A DNA stretch of 64,000 bases, taken from positions 806,001 through 870,000 of the forward strand of contig CAWBKD010000046.1 in NCBI GenBank assembly GCA_963789225.1. Direction: 5' to 3'. Below the pieces are notes generated by a model. It saw only the letters and a list, made by a program, of their open reading frames with translations, was not told the DNA's origin and ran no database searches. Each line of letters starts with the position of its first letter. Within the stretch, counting starts at the first letter, position 1. Position numbers and translations under genes: made by a program. This DNA comes from Palsa-504 sp963789225 (GTDB taxonomy: Bacteria > Actinomycetota > Actinomycetes > Streptosporangiales > Streptosporangiaceae). Positions 41,551 to 49,430 of this stretch are shown one piece after another.

Positions 41551-44279
41551 CCGTCAGGCTGCACAAGGAACTGCAAGGCGAGGTGCCCGCGCCGGTGCGG
41601 CTGCGGCGCGAGGCACGGCAGGCGGCACGGGATGCCTCGCGCACCGGGTTCCCAGCCCGTCCGGATTGCGTCGACTGGCCAGCCGCTCATCTCGCGCATG
41701 AGCCGGCCCTGGAGCTAATCACCCGGCCTCCGTTCACCCTCCCGAACCCGGGCACCCGCAACATGCAGGCCCGCGGCGCGGGCCTGGCGCTTGACTGGCT
41801 TGCCGGGTTTCCCGGCGGCACCTGGCAGCAGCGGTGGCACGCCAGCGGCGCCGAGGACGCCGGGGCCGGGTGGAAGCAGGGCTGCGCCGGGTGGATGGAC
41901 GCCCGCGGCATCCGCGCCGGTAACCGGATGGACGAGCTGTCCATCGGGCTGATCCTCGCGGTCTGCGCGGACATCGTGCGTCCCGGCCTGCCCTGGCTGG
42001 CAGCCTCAGGCGTCAGCCCCGGGGCGCTGGCCCGGAACCTTGAGCGGACCCGTGACCGCGCCGGGCTCTCCAGGCTGCGGAAGGCCATCGACGACGAGGC
42101 CGTCTCGGCCGGGGCGAGGCACGCGGCCATCAGGCGTGCCGCGGTCATCATGGCCGCCAAGGGCGGCACGCTCACCGAGATCGCCGCCGGCGACTTCCTG
42201 GAGCTGCTTGATGTCGAGCGCGAGGCCCGCAGCAGGACCCGTGACTACAGCGCGGTGTCGTGGCGGCTGCTGCGCCAGGCCGGCGCGTTCGGGCCGCGGT
42301 CGCCCGAACTGCTGGCCCCGCTGCTCACGGTCGGGCAGCGCAGCCCTGCCGAGCTCGTCGACCGCTACCAGCTCGCCTGCCGGCCTGTCCGCGACCTGAT
42401 CGTCGATTACCTGCAAGAACGACAGCCCGCCCTCGACTACCGCAGCCTGGATACCCTCGCCCAGCAGCTGGCCCGGAACTTCTGGGCCGATCTGGAACGC
42501 CACCACCCCGGCAGCGCCGACCTGAACCTACCGCCGGCGACCGCCGCCGCCTGGAAACAGCGGATGCGCACCCGGACCGACGGCACCGGACAGGCCGGCG
42601 GGCAGCGGCTCGCCAGCCGCCACACCCTCATGTCAGTCCGCGCCTTCTACCTGGACCTGGCCTGCTGGGCCGCCGAGGACCCCGCCCGCTGGGGCCAGTG
42701 GGCGGTTCCCAGCCCGGTCTCCAAAACCGACGTCGAAACGCGCAAGGAAGAAAGGCGGCGCAAGTCCCGGATGGACAGCCGCACCCGCGAGCGGCTCCCC
42801 GTCTTGCCGGTCCTGGCCCGCTCGGCCGCCAGCCACCGTGACCGCACCACCGGGACGCTGAAAGCCGCGCTGGATGCGCCGCCCGGCGCGGCGTTCACCG
42901 CCGAGGGACGCTGCTTCACCAGGTCCGAGCCCCGCAAGGCCGCAATCAGGACATGGGCGCTCGACAGCGAGGGCACCCGGCACGACCTGACCTGGGAAGA
43001 AGACCACGCGTTCTGGACGTGGGCGGTCATCGAGGTGCTCCGAGCCACTGGCGTCCGGGTCGAGGAACTACTCGAGCTCACCCACCACAGCCTGGTCCAG
43101 TACCGGCTGCCGACAACCGGCGAACTGGTGCCGCTGCTGCAGATCGCCCCCTCCAAGACCGACACCGAACGGCTCCTGGTCGTCTCGCCCGACCTCGCCG
43201 ACGTGCTCGCCGCGATCATCACCCGGCTCGCCGGCCCGGACGGGAAGATCCCGCTCACCGCCCGATACGACGAGCACGAGCACGTCTGGCAGCCCCCGGC
43301 CCCGCTGCTGTTCCAGCGCCGCACCGGAACCGAGCTCCGGCACGTCTCCTCCGGCACCATCCGGAACATGCTCAACACGGCGCTGGCCCGCACCGGGCTG
43401 GCCGACCCGGCCGGGCAGCCGCTGATCTTCACCCCGCACGATTTTCGCAGGATGTTCATCACCGACGCGATCATGACCGGGCTCCCGCCGCACATCGCCC
43501 AGGTCATCGCCGGGCACCGCAACATCAACGTCACCATGGGATACAAGAACTCTCGGGAATTGCATCAGCCGGGCGAGAAACCGCAGGTCACCAGGTCGTG
43601 GCGGTATCGGAATAGCCTTCCTGTCCTTCAGGCAGCGCCGTCTGACCAGGCATGCAACCAAGTCGATCCCTTCGGATGCAGAATCCGCCCGCCAGACGGT
43701 CGAGGCAGCCAGCGGGCTCTCTTACAAGCGCGTCGAGGAAGAGAAGGGGATCGGGGTGGCTGGACTCCGGCGCCAGGGCAGGCATTCAGACAGTTGTGAT
43801 ACCTGAGTCCGCCAGAGGCCACCTACCCCGAGGAAGTCATCACCCACCACCAGGCGTTCATCGCCCGCCGCCGCTCGCTCCGCCCGACCGACGAATACCG
43901 CACCCCCACCGACGAGGAATGGGAAGAATTCCTCGGCCACTTCGAACGGCGCAAGCTGTCAGTCGGGAACTGCGGCCGCGCTTTCTCGACTCCCTGCGTC
44001 CACGAGCACGCCTGCGTCCGCTGCCCTATGCTCTGGCCGGACCCGGCCCAGCGGCCCCGCCTCGCCGACATCCGCGACAACCTCACCGCCCGCATCGCCG
44101 AAGCCGAACGTGAAGGCTGGCTCGGCGAGATCGAAGGACTCCAGATCAGCCTCGCCGGCGCCAACGACAAACTCGCCCAGATAGACCGCCGCAGCGGCGG
44201 CCGTCAGCCCGTCCACCTCGGGTTCCCGACCCTGCCCCCGCAGCGACAGCCTGAAATCACGATGCCCGTTCCGTCCTAA
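41547..44279 (+). pseudogene. Tyrosine recombinase B of the two-gene transposon (copy 2), broken by 270-bp insert
   Basis: The first 667 codons match recombinase B at 28004: YLQERQPALDYRSLDTLAQQ, SGVRLEELLE-equivalent TGVRVEELLELTHHSL, HDFRRMFITDAI, IAGHRNINVTMGYK with the Tyr nucleophile. After K (43547) 270 foreign bases intervene, with an in-frame stop at 43797-43799. The true tail resumes at 43818 (ATYPEEVITHHQAFIARRRS, CVHEHACVRCPM, EIEGLQISLAGANDKLAQID) and ends at 44279. The catalytic residues lie upstream of the insert, so a truncated protein could retain chemistry but lacks the Cys/His and coiled-coil tail. Confidence 0.88.
43548..43817. other. 270-bp insertion in recombinase B (copy 2)
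   Basis: Starts AACTCTCGGGAATTGC and ends ATACCTGAGTCCGCCAGAG. It has no clear terminal repeats or target duplication. One plus-strand frame reads IAFLSFRQRRLTRHATKSIP then SDAESARQTVEAASGLSYKR, which looks protein-like, so it may be a fragment of another gene rather than a MITE. I cannot identify its source. Confidence 0.7.
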
Positions 44280-44307
44280 CAGCCCAGAAAGTCCAAGTTC
44301 AGAGAAC

Positions 44308-44492
44308 ATTCGCGCGGCGCAGCTCACGGACTTCCCGCTCCAGCTCCGCGATCCGCTGCTTATCATCAGTCGTGGTACCCGGCCGCGTCCCCGCCGTCAA
44401 TTTCCGACTGCCGGATCCAGGTACGCAGTGCTTCCGGGTGAACACCTAGCTGCCGGGCTATGCGGGCGATTTCCCCGTGCCCCTTCCCGTCC
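44308..44492 (-). pseudogene. IS3 orfA, middle fragment
   Basis: Reads GHGEIARIARQLGVHPEALR then TWIRQSEIDGG; after a 1-base insertion in the run GGCGGGGACGCGG the frame shifts to RPGTTTDDKQRIAELEREVR, ELRRAN. This leucine-zipper/HTH part of OrfA ends at the recombinase unit on one side and the IS4 target duplication on the other. Confidence 0.85.
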
Positions 44493-44508
44493 CAACACCA
44501 GGGACTTA

Positions 44509-45076
44509 CCTGCACCGTTCGGTTGCCGCAAGTGGTCGTTTTCCTTGTCTGGCGGTTGTGATGGCCTGGTCCGGGGCGTGATCCAGTCTGCTCCCTGTTC
44601 CCGATCGCTGCCGGTCCGTGTGAGCGGCCGGGCCGGGTCAAGGGGCGCGCAGCGCCCGCGCAGCGGCGCCGGAGGCGCCCTTGACGCGGCCGGACGTGAG
44701 CCGATAATGGACGGCCGGGGACGGGGAGCCGTTTGAGGGTGGGCTGGTGCCCCGGGGGATTGTGCGGCGTGACCTCCTTGGGCGGGGGTGATGGCCGTGG
44801 GCTGGCCGTGACCGGGAACGGCGGGAGGGGGGCAGCCAGACTTACCTAGGCCCGCGGGCGCGGCGTGCCGTGCCCGGCGACATGATGATGTATCGGGTGT
44901 CCTCCGTGGCGGGGGTTGCGGCCGCTCATTCTTTACAGGCCGTCCGCGCGGCCCGGTGCGGGCCGGCGGCCTGACAGTCCCTTGGCGGGAGCTGGCCGCG
45001 GTTGTTCCCCATCGGATGAGCGCGGCGCCGCCCCTTCCGGCTGTGCCCTGTGGTCACGGCGATGCCGGGCCGCGGG
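44509..45076. other. Non-coding part of IS4::IS110 copy 1, left
   Basis: About 570 bases between the IS4 left inverted repeat and the IS110 transposase stop, with no convincing gene. GGGCGCGCAGCGCCCGCGCAGCGGCGCC (44642 onward) can form GC hairpins. It includes the 3' flank of IS110. The same sequence is at 52943-53510. Confidence 0.6.
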
Positions 45077-46108
45077 TCAGCAGGCGGTGAGGGCGTCGTC
45101 GCCGAGCTCGCCCAGGATGTGCACCGCCTGGCGGATGATCTTGCGGGCCTGGGAGATGGCGGCGCGCTTGCCGTCGATGCGTTCCTTGACCTGCGCGTAG
45201 TAGGCGTGGCCGGGGGCGCCGGCGCGGGCGTGGGCCTTGCCGGCCTCATAGACGCACCAGCGCAGCACCTCTGGTCCCTGCCGGGACAGGCGCCCGGGAG
45301 GGCCCTTGCCGTCGGAGGAGTGCACGGTGACGTCCAGCCCGGCGAACCGGACCGCCTTGCGGGAGGAGGAGAACCGGCCCGCCCCGCCCAGCCAGCAGGT
45401 CAGGGCGAGCCCGGTGACCGGCCCGACGCCGTACAGCCGGGCGGTCAGCTCGGCCGCGCCCCTGATGTGCCGTGCCCGGTCCAGCAGCTGGCGGCGCACC
45501 TGGTGCAGGCGCTCGTCATACACCGACAGCATCTGCGCCGCGATGGCCAGCTGCAGCTGCCCGGCTGGCGAGCACCACGCGGCCGCGGCCCGCAGCGCCG
45601 CGGCACCCTCGGCGGTCCCCAGCCGCTGTCCGGCGATATGCGGGGCGCCGTGGTGGAACAGCACCGCGTGGATCCGCTGGACCCACCCCGTCCGCTGTTC
45701 CCGCAGGTCCAGGTAGGTCTCCAGCAGCGCACGGCACTCCAGGATGTGCGACGGCGGGATCCAGCACTCCGGAAGCCGGCCCTGCTCCAGCAGCACCCGC
45801 TGGTGGCGGGCATCGGCCCGGTCGGTCTTGGCCCGCCGCTTCGGGCCGCGCAGGCGCGCGGCCTCGGCCGGGTCGGACAGGTGCGGCGTCAGCCCCGCCG
45901 CGATGATCTCCTGGGCCACATACCGCCATCCCGTGCAGCCTTCCAGCGCGAAATGGGCGTCCTGCCCGGCGAACCGGGCCAGCCACTTCGCCAGGTGCTC
46001 GCGGTCGGCCGGGCAGATCTGCCCGCGCCGCACCTCCCCGGTCTCGGTATCGACATAGTTGAAGGTGATCTGCCTCCGGTGGATATCCAGCCCGCCTACG
46101 ATGGGCAT
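45077..46108 (-). CDS. IS110-family transposase, copy 1
   Basis: 343 residues, DEDD/serine transposase that works with an RNA guide in studied relatives. N-terminal RuvC-like domain: Asp in VGGLDIHRR, Glu in HFALEGCTGW, Asp pair in KTDRADARHQR. C-terminal Transposase_20 domain: YGVGPVTGLALTCWLGGAGR, RFAGLDVTVHSSDGK and the likely catalytic Ser in PGRLSRQGPEVL. ATG at 46108 with GGAGG 5 nt upstream. It differs from copy 2 at one visible residue (ITFN versus ITFD). Confidence 0.93.
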   Translation of the reverse strand: MPIVGGLDIHRRQITFNYVDTETGEVRRGQICPADREHLAKWLARFAGQDAHFALEGCTGWRYVAQEIIAAGLTPHLSDPAEAARLRGPKRRAKTDRADARHQRVLLEQGRLPECWIPPSHILECRALLETYLDLREQRTGWVQRIHAVLFHHGAPHIAGQRLGTAEGAAALRAAAAWCSPAGQLQLAIAAQMLSVYDERLHQVRRQLLDRARHIRGAAELTARLYGVGPVTGLALTCWLGGAGRFSSSRKAVRFAGLDVTVHSSDGKGPPGRLSRQGPEVLRWCVYEAGKAHARAGAPGHAYYAQVKERIDGKRAAISQARKIIRQAVHILGELGDDALTAC

Positions 46109-46484
46109 CGGGACCTCCTCAAGCTCCGCGGGCGCCCCGGCAGCCGGTAGCGCCCGGCACGACGTGGATGCTCCCCGCATCCCATCTTCACGCGCCTGAG
46201 CTGAGGAGGTCTCCCGCCGGACGGCGGATGCCTTGCCCCCCTGCTCAGCCGCTAACGGCCGCAGCCGGTGCATGTCATCTTTAGGTGTTTGTGGCGTTCC
46301 GGGTTGTTGCCGTTATTGTGCTCCGTTTCGGTCTTTGAGTCTGGTTGCGTGGGGCCGCCGCGGGAGTGCGGGCATGATTTCAGCCCGCGTGTCGCGGCGG
46401 GGATGGCGCGCGGTTCCACGGTCCGCGGCCCGGCGGGCGGGGCGGTTTCTCCTTCCTGACCGGGGTTCCGGCTGCGGCCGCGGG
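46109..46484. other. 376-bp non-coding region upstream of IS110 tnp (copy 1), candidate bridge RNA
   Basis: No gene fits. It contains T-rich and GC hairpin-forming stretches (GGTGTTTGTGGCGTTCCGGG and neighbours) between the IS110 start and the IS4 transposase stop. IS110-group elements encode their bridge RNA in the end upstream of the transposase, so it could lie here (inference). The same sequence is at 54543-54918. Confidence 0.45.
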
Positions 46485-48215
46485 TTATGAGAAGCCGGGC
46501 GCGAATACGGTGACCTGCGGTTTCCCGGTGACGGTCTGCTTGGTCGCGGTGGCGTGCCGGAATTTCGGGCGGGCTTTCTGAGCGCGTTCTGAGTGGCGCT
46601 GCCGCCCTGGGACATTCAGGGTGTGCAGGGCGGCGCGGGCGGCAGCCTCGGCTGCGGCGGCGAGCGCTTCCAGCGACGATGAGGCGGTGACCTGGGATGA
46701 TGTCATGGAGCGAACCGCGTGGCGCCAGAGGGCGGTGAAGGATTCCTCGTCCGCGGTGGCCAGGGCATGGCTCTGGCGGCGCAGCGCGCGGGCGGCGGCC
46801 GTCTGGCTGCGCAGCGCGGCGGCGGCGCTGGCGCGGACCAGCTGGGTGGCGGTCAGCCAGGCCCAGGCTTCCTGGATGACCAGCCGCGGGGACCCCGACC
46901 GCAGCACCGGGCCGGCGGTGCGGTCCCCGGCGCCGGCGATGGTCGCCTTGTCCTCGCCGAAGGTGGTCTCCGATGCGCTCCACCTGGTCAGGTAGGTGTC
47001 CCGGACCTGGTCCGCGGGCGCGGCCTGGTGGCCGAGCAGGGTGGTGATCACGGTGCAGGTCTGCGAGACCTCTTCCGTCCCGTCGCCGCGGGCCAGGACC
47101 GCGTTGTGCTCGGCGGCGCGGACTGGCAGCCGGTCTTCTTTCTTCCCGGACGGGGCGTTCAGCCAGGTCAGGCGGGATCCGTCGGGCAGCCAGCCGCCGC
47201 CGGGCTCCAGCGGCAGCGCGACCGTGGCGCTCACCCGGGCGACGACGTGCCCGCCCGCGTCCAGGATCGCCGTGATCAGCTCATGGCCGGGGAAATTCCT
47301 GTCGAAGCAGACGACCCGGCCGGCGAACAGGTCCGGGCGGCGGCACGCCAGCCGCTTCAGCAGCGTCTGCTCCCCGGCCCGCGTGCTCCCGAGGATCGCG
47401 CCGAGCATGGCGCGGCCGGCGCGGGCGGTCAGCGCCACGATCCGCAGCTGCGGGAACGGCGCAGCGGCCTCGCCGTCCTGCTCCGCAGTGCCCGTGCAGC
47501 CGAACATCGCCCGGTTCGCCGGCGTATCCGCCAGGTTCACCAGCATCCCGTCGGCCGCGCACACCGTCATCCCGGCCAGCAGCACCGCCGACGGCTCGTC
47601 ATCGCAGATCAGCGGCCCGGCCGCCTCCCAGAACACGGACTCCATCACGTCCGCCGGCACCAGCAGCCGCCAGTCCGTGACCACTTTCCCCGTCGGGACG
47701 TGCCATTCCAGGGCGAACGGGACGTCCGCCAGCAGCCCCGCCAGGCGGGCCAGCGCCTCGCAGTACGACCCGTCCGGCATCAGGGTCATCGCGATCATCA
47801 GCCGGACCACCAGCGGATACGACATGATCCGCCGCCGCTCCCGCGGCCGCAGCCGCCCTTTCCCCAGCTCCGCGTCCACGACGGCCTCGATCACGCCGTC
47901 GCCGAGGTGGCGCTCCAGCTCACCCAGCCGCACCAGGTCCGGGAGCCACGCGTCCGCCAGCATCCTGCCGTCCCGGCGCGCCAGCACCGGGACCGTCACC
48001 ACCGGGCGGCAGAACACCGCCAGCTCCCCGGCCCGCACCACGACCACCCCCGCCGGCGTCCCGGCCACCGCGGACCACTCAGGACCAATTGCATCAACGA
48101 CGGAAGGCAGGCAGGATCGCACGAGGGACTCCTGTGACAGACGTGGATTAGACACCCAAACGCCTACCAGGAGTCCCTCCCCGTCTCCAAACCAGCGCAA
48201 AAAATACCAGGTCAC
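46485..48215 (-). CDS. IS4-family transposase, copy 1 (60-bp internal deletion)
   Basis: 576 residues, GTG start (TWYFLRWFGDGEGLLVGVWV). DDE residues: Asp in VCAADGMLVNL, Asp in VVCFDRNFPGH, and the IS4 signature Y-x2-R-x3-E-x6-K in YLTRWSASETTFGEDK. N-terminal SQESLVRSCLPSVVDAIGPE is typical. Compared with copy 2 it lacks 20 residues after GVVVVRA, deleted between CCCGC repeats. The catalytic core is intact, so activity is uncertain. Confidence 0.9.
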   Translation of the reverse strand: MTWYFLRWFGDGEGLLVGVWVSNPRLSQESLVRSCLPSVVDAIGPEWSAVAGTPAGVVVVRAGELAVFCRPVVTVPVLARRDGRMLADAWLPDLVRLGELERHLGDGVIEAVVDAELGKGRLRPRERRRIMSYPLVVRLMIAMTLMPDGSYCEALARLAGLLADVPFALEWHVPTGKVVTDWRLLVPADVMESVFWEAAGPLICDDEPSAVLLAGMTVCAADGMLVNLADTPANRAMFGCTGTAEQDGEAAAPFPQLRIVALTARAGRAMLGAILGSTRAGEQTLLKRLACRRPDLFAGRVVCFDRNFPGHELITAILDAGGHVVARVSATVALPLEPGGGWLPDGSRLTWLNAPSGKKEDRLPVRAAEHNAVLARGDGTEEVSQTCTVITTLLGHQAAPADQVRDTYLTRWSASETTFGEDKATIAGAGDRTAGPVLRSGSPRLVIQEAWAWLTATQLVRASAAAALRSQTAAARALRRQSHALATADEESFTALWRHAVRSMTSSQVTASSSLEALAAAAEAAARAALHTLNVPGRQRHSERAQKARPKFRHATATKQTVTGKPQVTVFAPGFS

Positions 48216-48255
48216 AGCATCACGCGAACTGGCACGGCTTAAGTCTCTGGTGTTG

Positions 48256-48340
48256 CCTTCCCGTCCCGCGCCCGGACCTCGAGCACCATCTTCACCGCGC
48301 GCTCGCGCAGCTCCTCGGGGTACTTCCGCTGTGCTGCCAT
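48256..48340 (-). pseudogene. IS3 orfA, N-terminal fragment
   Basis: ATG at 48340: MAAQRKYPEELRERAVKMVL then EVRARDGK, the usual OrfA start with GGGAGG upstream. It continues into GHGEIARI at 44481 once the IS4 element and one copy of the target duplication are removed. Confidence 0.88.
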
Positions 48341-48468
48341 GACTCTGCATCCTCCCAGGGATCAGAGCCTCCAAGATTCCCGGGGCGATCCAACAAGTCA
48401 ATAAACGCATAAACCCGGGCCACCCCGCCCCTCACTGGAACGAGTCGGGGAGGCCCGGAAGGAAACGC

Positions 48469-48515
48469 GGCGTTTCCCGGAACCGATGGTATCCGGGGAC
48501 GCCGCGTTTTTCGTG
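48469..48515 (+). terminator. Rho-independent-type hairpin downstream of the 38871 gene pair
   Basis: GCGGCGT and ACGCCGC pair around a loop containing CCGGAACCGATGGTATCCGG, itself a second stem, followed by GTTTTTC. It would have ended the 38590-38871 operon before IS3 inserted. Confidence 0.7.
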
Positions 48516-48573
48516 GCTTCGGGTGCAGCGGATCTTACGGAACGCTAACACGAAGTGACAGGAGGTGATGATC

Positions 48574-48717
48574 ATGACGCGTGAGCTGAACGGGTGCCGC
48601 AGCGGACGCCAGTGCCCATGTGGCGCTCTTACCGCAGACGGAACCGACAAGTGCGAGAAGTGCCGGTTCCGGGCGCGCTGGCTGCGCCGCAAGATGCGCC
48701 GCAGCTACGTCGGCTAA
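48574..48717 (+). CDS. Small Cys-rich basic protein
   Basis: 47 residues, MTRELNGCRSGRQCPCGALT then ADGTDKCEKCRFRARWLRRK. The four C-terminal-side Cys (CPC and CEKC) suggest a small zinc ribbon with an Arg-rich tail, a common type of conjugative-element accessory protein. A perfect AGGAGGTGATGATC precedes the ATG. Too short for automatic gene calling. Confidence 0.75.
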   Translation: MTRELNGCRSGRQCPCGALTADGTDKCEKCRFRARWLRRKMRRSYVG

Positions 48718-48766
48718 CCGGCTCGTACCAAAGCTACGGGTCAGCCGTGAAGGGAGGTGATGGGCT

Positions 48767-48946
48767 TTGACGGTAACGCTGTCGATGGCGCTGCTGATGG
48801 GCGCGGGAGTGGTCATCTTGTGCCGGTACGCGGGCCTGCGGATATGGCACGCCGCGGTGAGCGTCATATTCGGTTTCTACCTCGCGTCATCCAGTCTCGC
48901 ACCGGATATCGCCAAGATCATGGGCAGCCTGTTCCGGCTGCACTAA
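48767..48946 (+). CDS. Small two-helix membrane protein
   Basis: 59 residues from TTG (GGGAGGT 8 nt upstream): LTVTLSMALLMGAGVVILCR, then YAGLRIWHAAVSVIFGFYLA. Two hydrophobic helices with a short polar link, in the position where AICEs carry spread or small membrane genes before traB. An ATG at 48785 is an alternative start. Confidence 0.72.
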   Translation: MTVTLSMALLMGAGVVILCRYAGLRIWHAAVSVIFGFYLASSSLAPDIAKIMGSLFRLH

Positions 48947-49005
48947 CACGGACCACGGAAAGAGCAGCAACGGCAATGTACGGAATCAGCGAACGCGCAC
49001 AGGGA

Positions 49006-49038
49006 CGTGTCCCGCGCATACACGGCGCGCGGGACACG
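49006..49038 (+). other. 12-bp perfect hairpin upstream of the 49086 gene
   Basis: CGTGTCCCGCGC and its exact inverse complement GCGCGGGACACG are separated by 9 nt. No U-tract follows, so it may be an RNA control element or operator for the transfer genes rather than a terminator. Confidence 0.65.
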
Positions 49039-49085
49039 AGAAAGGACGCCATGACCAAACCCCGATTTAAGGAGGTGGTGCCTCA

Positions 49086-49430
49086 ATGCCAGACACTCAC
49101 CCGATCGCCCCTATTGACCTTCACCAGATCAGCACCAGGAACACGCACGCACGCCACATCGTCGCCGGCTGCACGTCGGCGCTGCCGGCGCTCGCGGACA
49201 TGTGGCAGGCACTCCACGACGCACTCAGCGACACAGCCGCGCTCGCCGCGCAGGTCGCGCGGCTCACAGCCGAACTAGAGCGCACGCGGCTCGACCGCGC
49301 CAACCTGCGCGCCGCGATGCGCGCCACGCTCGCCGCACACGCCGATCGCGAGCCCGACCCCTTGTGGTACCTCCGGGACGGGTTGAACGCGGCCGAGCGG
49401 CCCGTTGCCACGTCGCGGAACCCGGCGTGA
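49086..49430 (+). CDS. Coiled-coil small protein upstream of TraB
   Basis: 114 residues, MPDTHPIAPIDLHQISTRNT at the start, then a long helix (LSDTAALAAQVARLTAELER, TRLDRANLRAAMRATLAA). It starts after TAAGGAGGTGGTGCCTCA and overlaps the TraB gene by 4 bases (GTGA). Common small hypothetical in such elements; function unknown. Confidence 0.72.
   Translation: MPDTHPIAPIDLHQISTRNTHARHIVAGCTSALPALADMWQALHDALSDTAALAAQVARLTAELERTRLDRANLRAAMRATLAAHADREPDPLWYLRDGLNAAERPVATSRNPA

Larger units (their letters stand above)
40323..44307 (+). mobile_element. Two-tyrosine-recombinase transposon, copy 2, inside IS3 orfA
   Basis: 3985 bp. Removal rejoins orfA seamlessly (RRAN|EILK), with no target duplication. 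The left end carries GTTGACTGAACTA (40327-40339), matching copy 1 (GTTGACCGGACTA); the right end has CTGAACT inverted at 44296-44302. Gene order and the 4-bp gene overlap equal copy 1, but sequences are clearly diverged, so these are two members of a family, not a recent duplication. Without the 270-bp internal insertion it is 3715 bp. Confidence 0.85.
44493..48255 (-). mobile_element. IS4-family element containing IS110, copy 1
   Basis: 3763 bp. Terminal inverted repeats CAACACCAGGGACTTA (44493) and CAACACCAGAGACTTA (inverted, 48255). An 11-bp target duplication CCTTCCCGTCC flanks it (44482-44492, 48256-48266), inside IS3 orfA. It carries an IS110 transposase gene in its 3' non-coding part. 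Almost identical to 52927-56749 except for a 60-bp deletion and at least one substitution. Confidence 0.92.
39315..48392 (-). mobile_element. IS3-family element, split by two later insertions
   Basis: Left end TGAGGCGCCCCGGG (39315) and inverted right end TGGATCGCCCCGGG (48392) agree at 11 of 14 positions; GTGGAGGCT and TTGGAGGCT extend the match. After subtracting the recombinase unit (3985 bp) and the IS4::IS110 element with its duplication (3774 bp) about 1.3 kb remains, the usual IS3 size. orfB is intact; orfA is in three pieces and also carries a 1-base shift. Confidence 0.9.

Noticed and set aside
44366..44641. 91-codon minus-strand gene
   Set aside because: It joins a fragment of IS3 orfA to the IS4 end by chance; the true orfA continues at 48256 after the IS4 element.
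46719..48137. 472-codon plus-strand frame inside IS4 copy 1
   Set aside because: Antisense shadow of the IS4 transposase; it recurs in copy 2 only because the DNA is duplicated.
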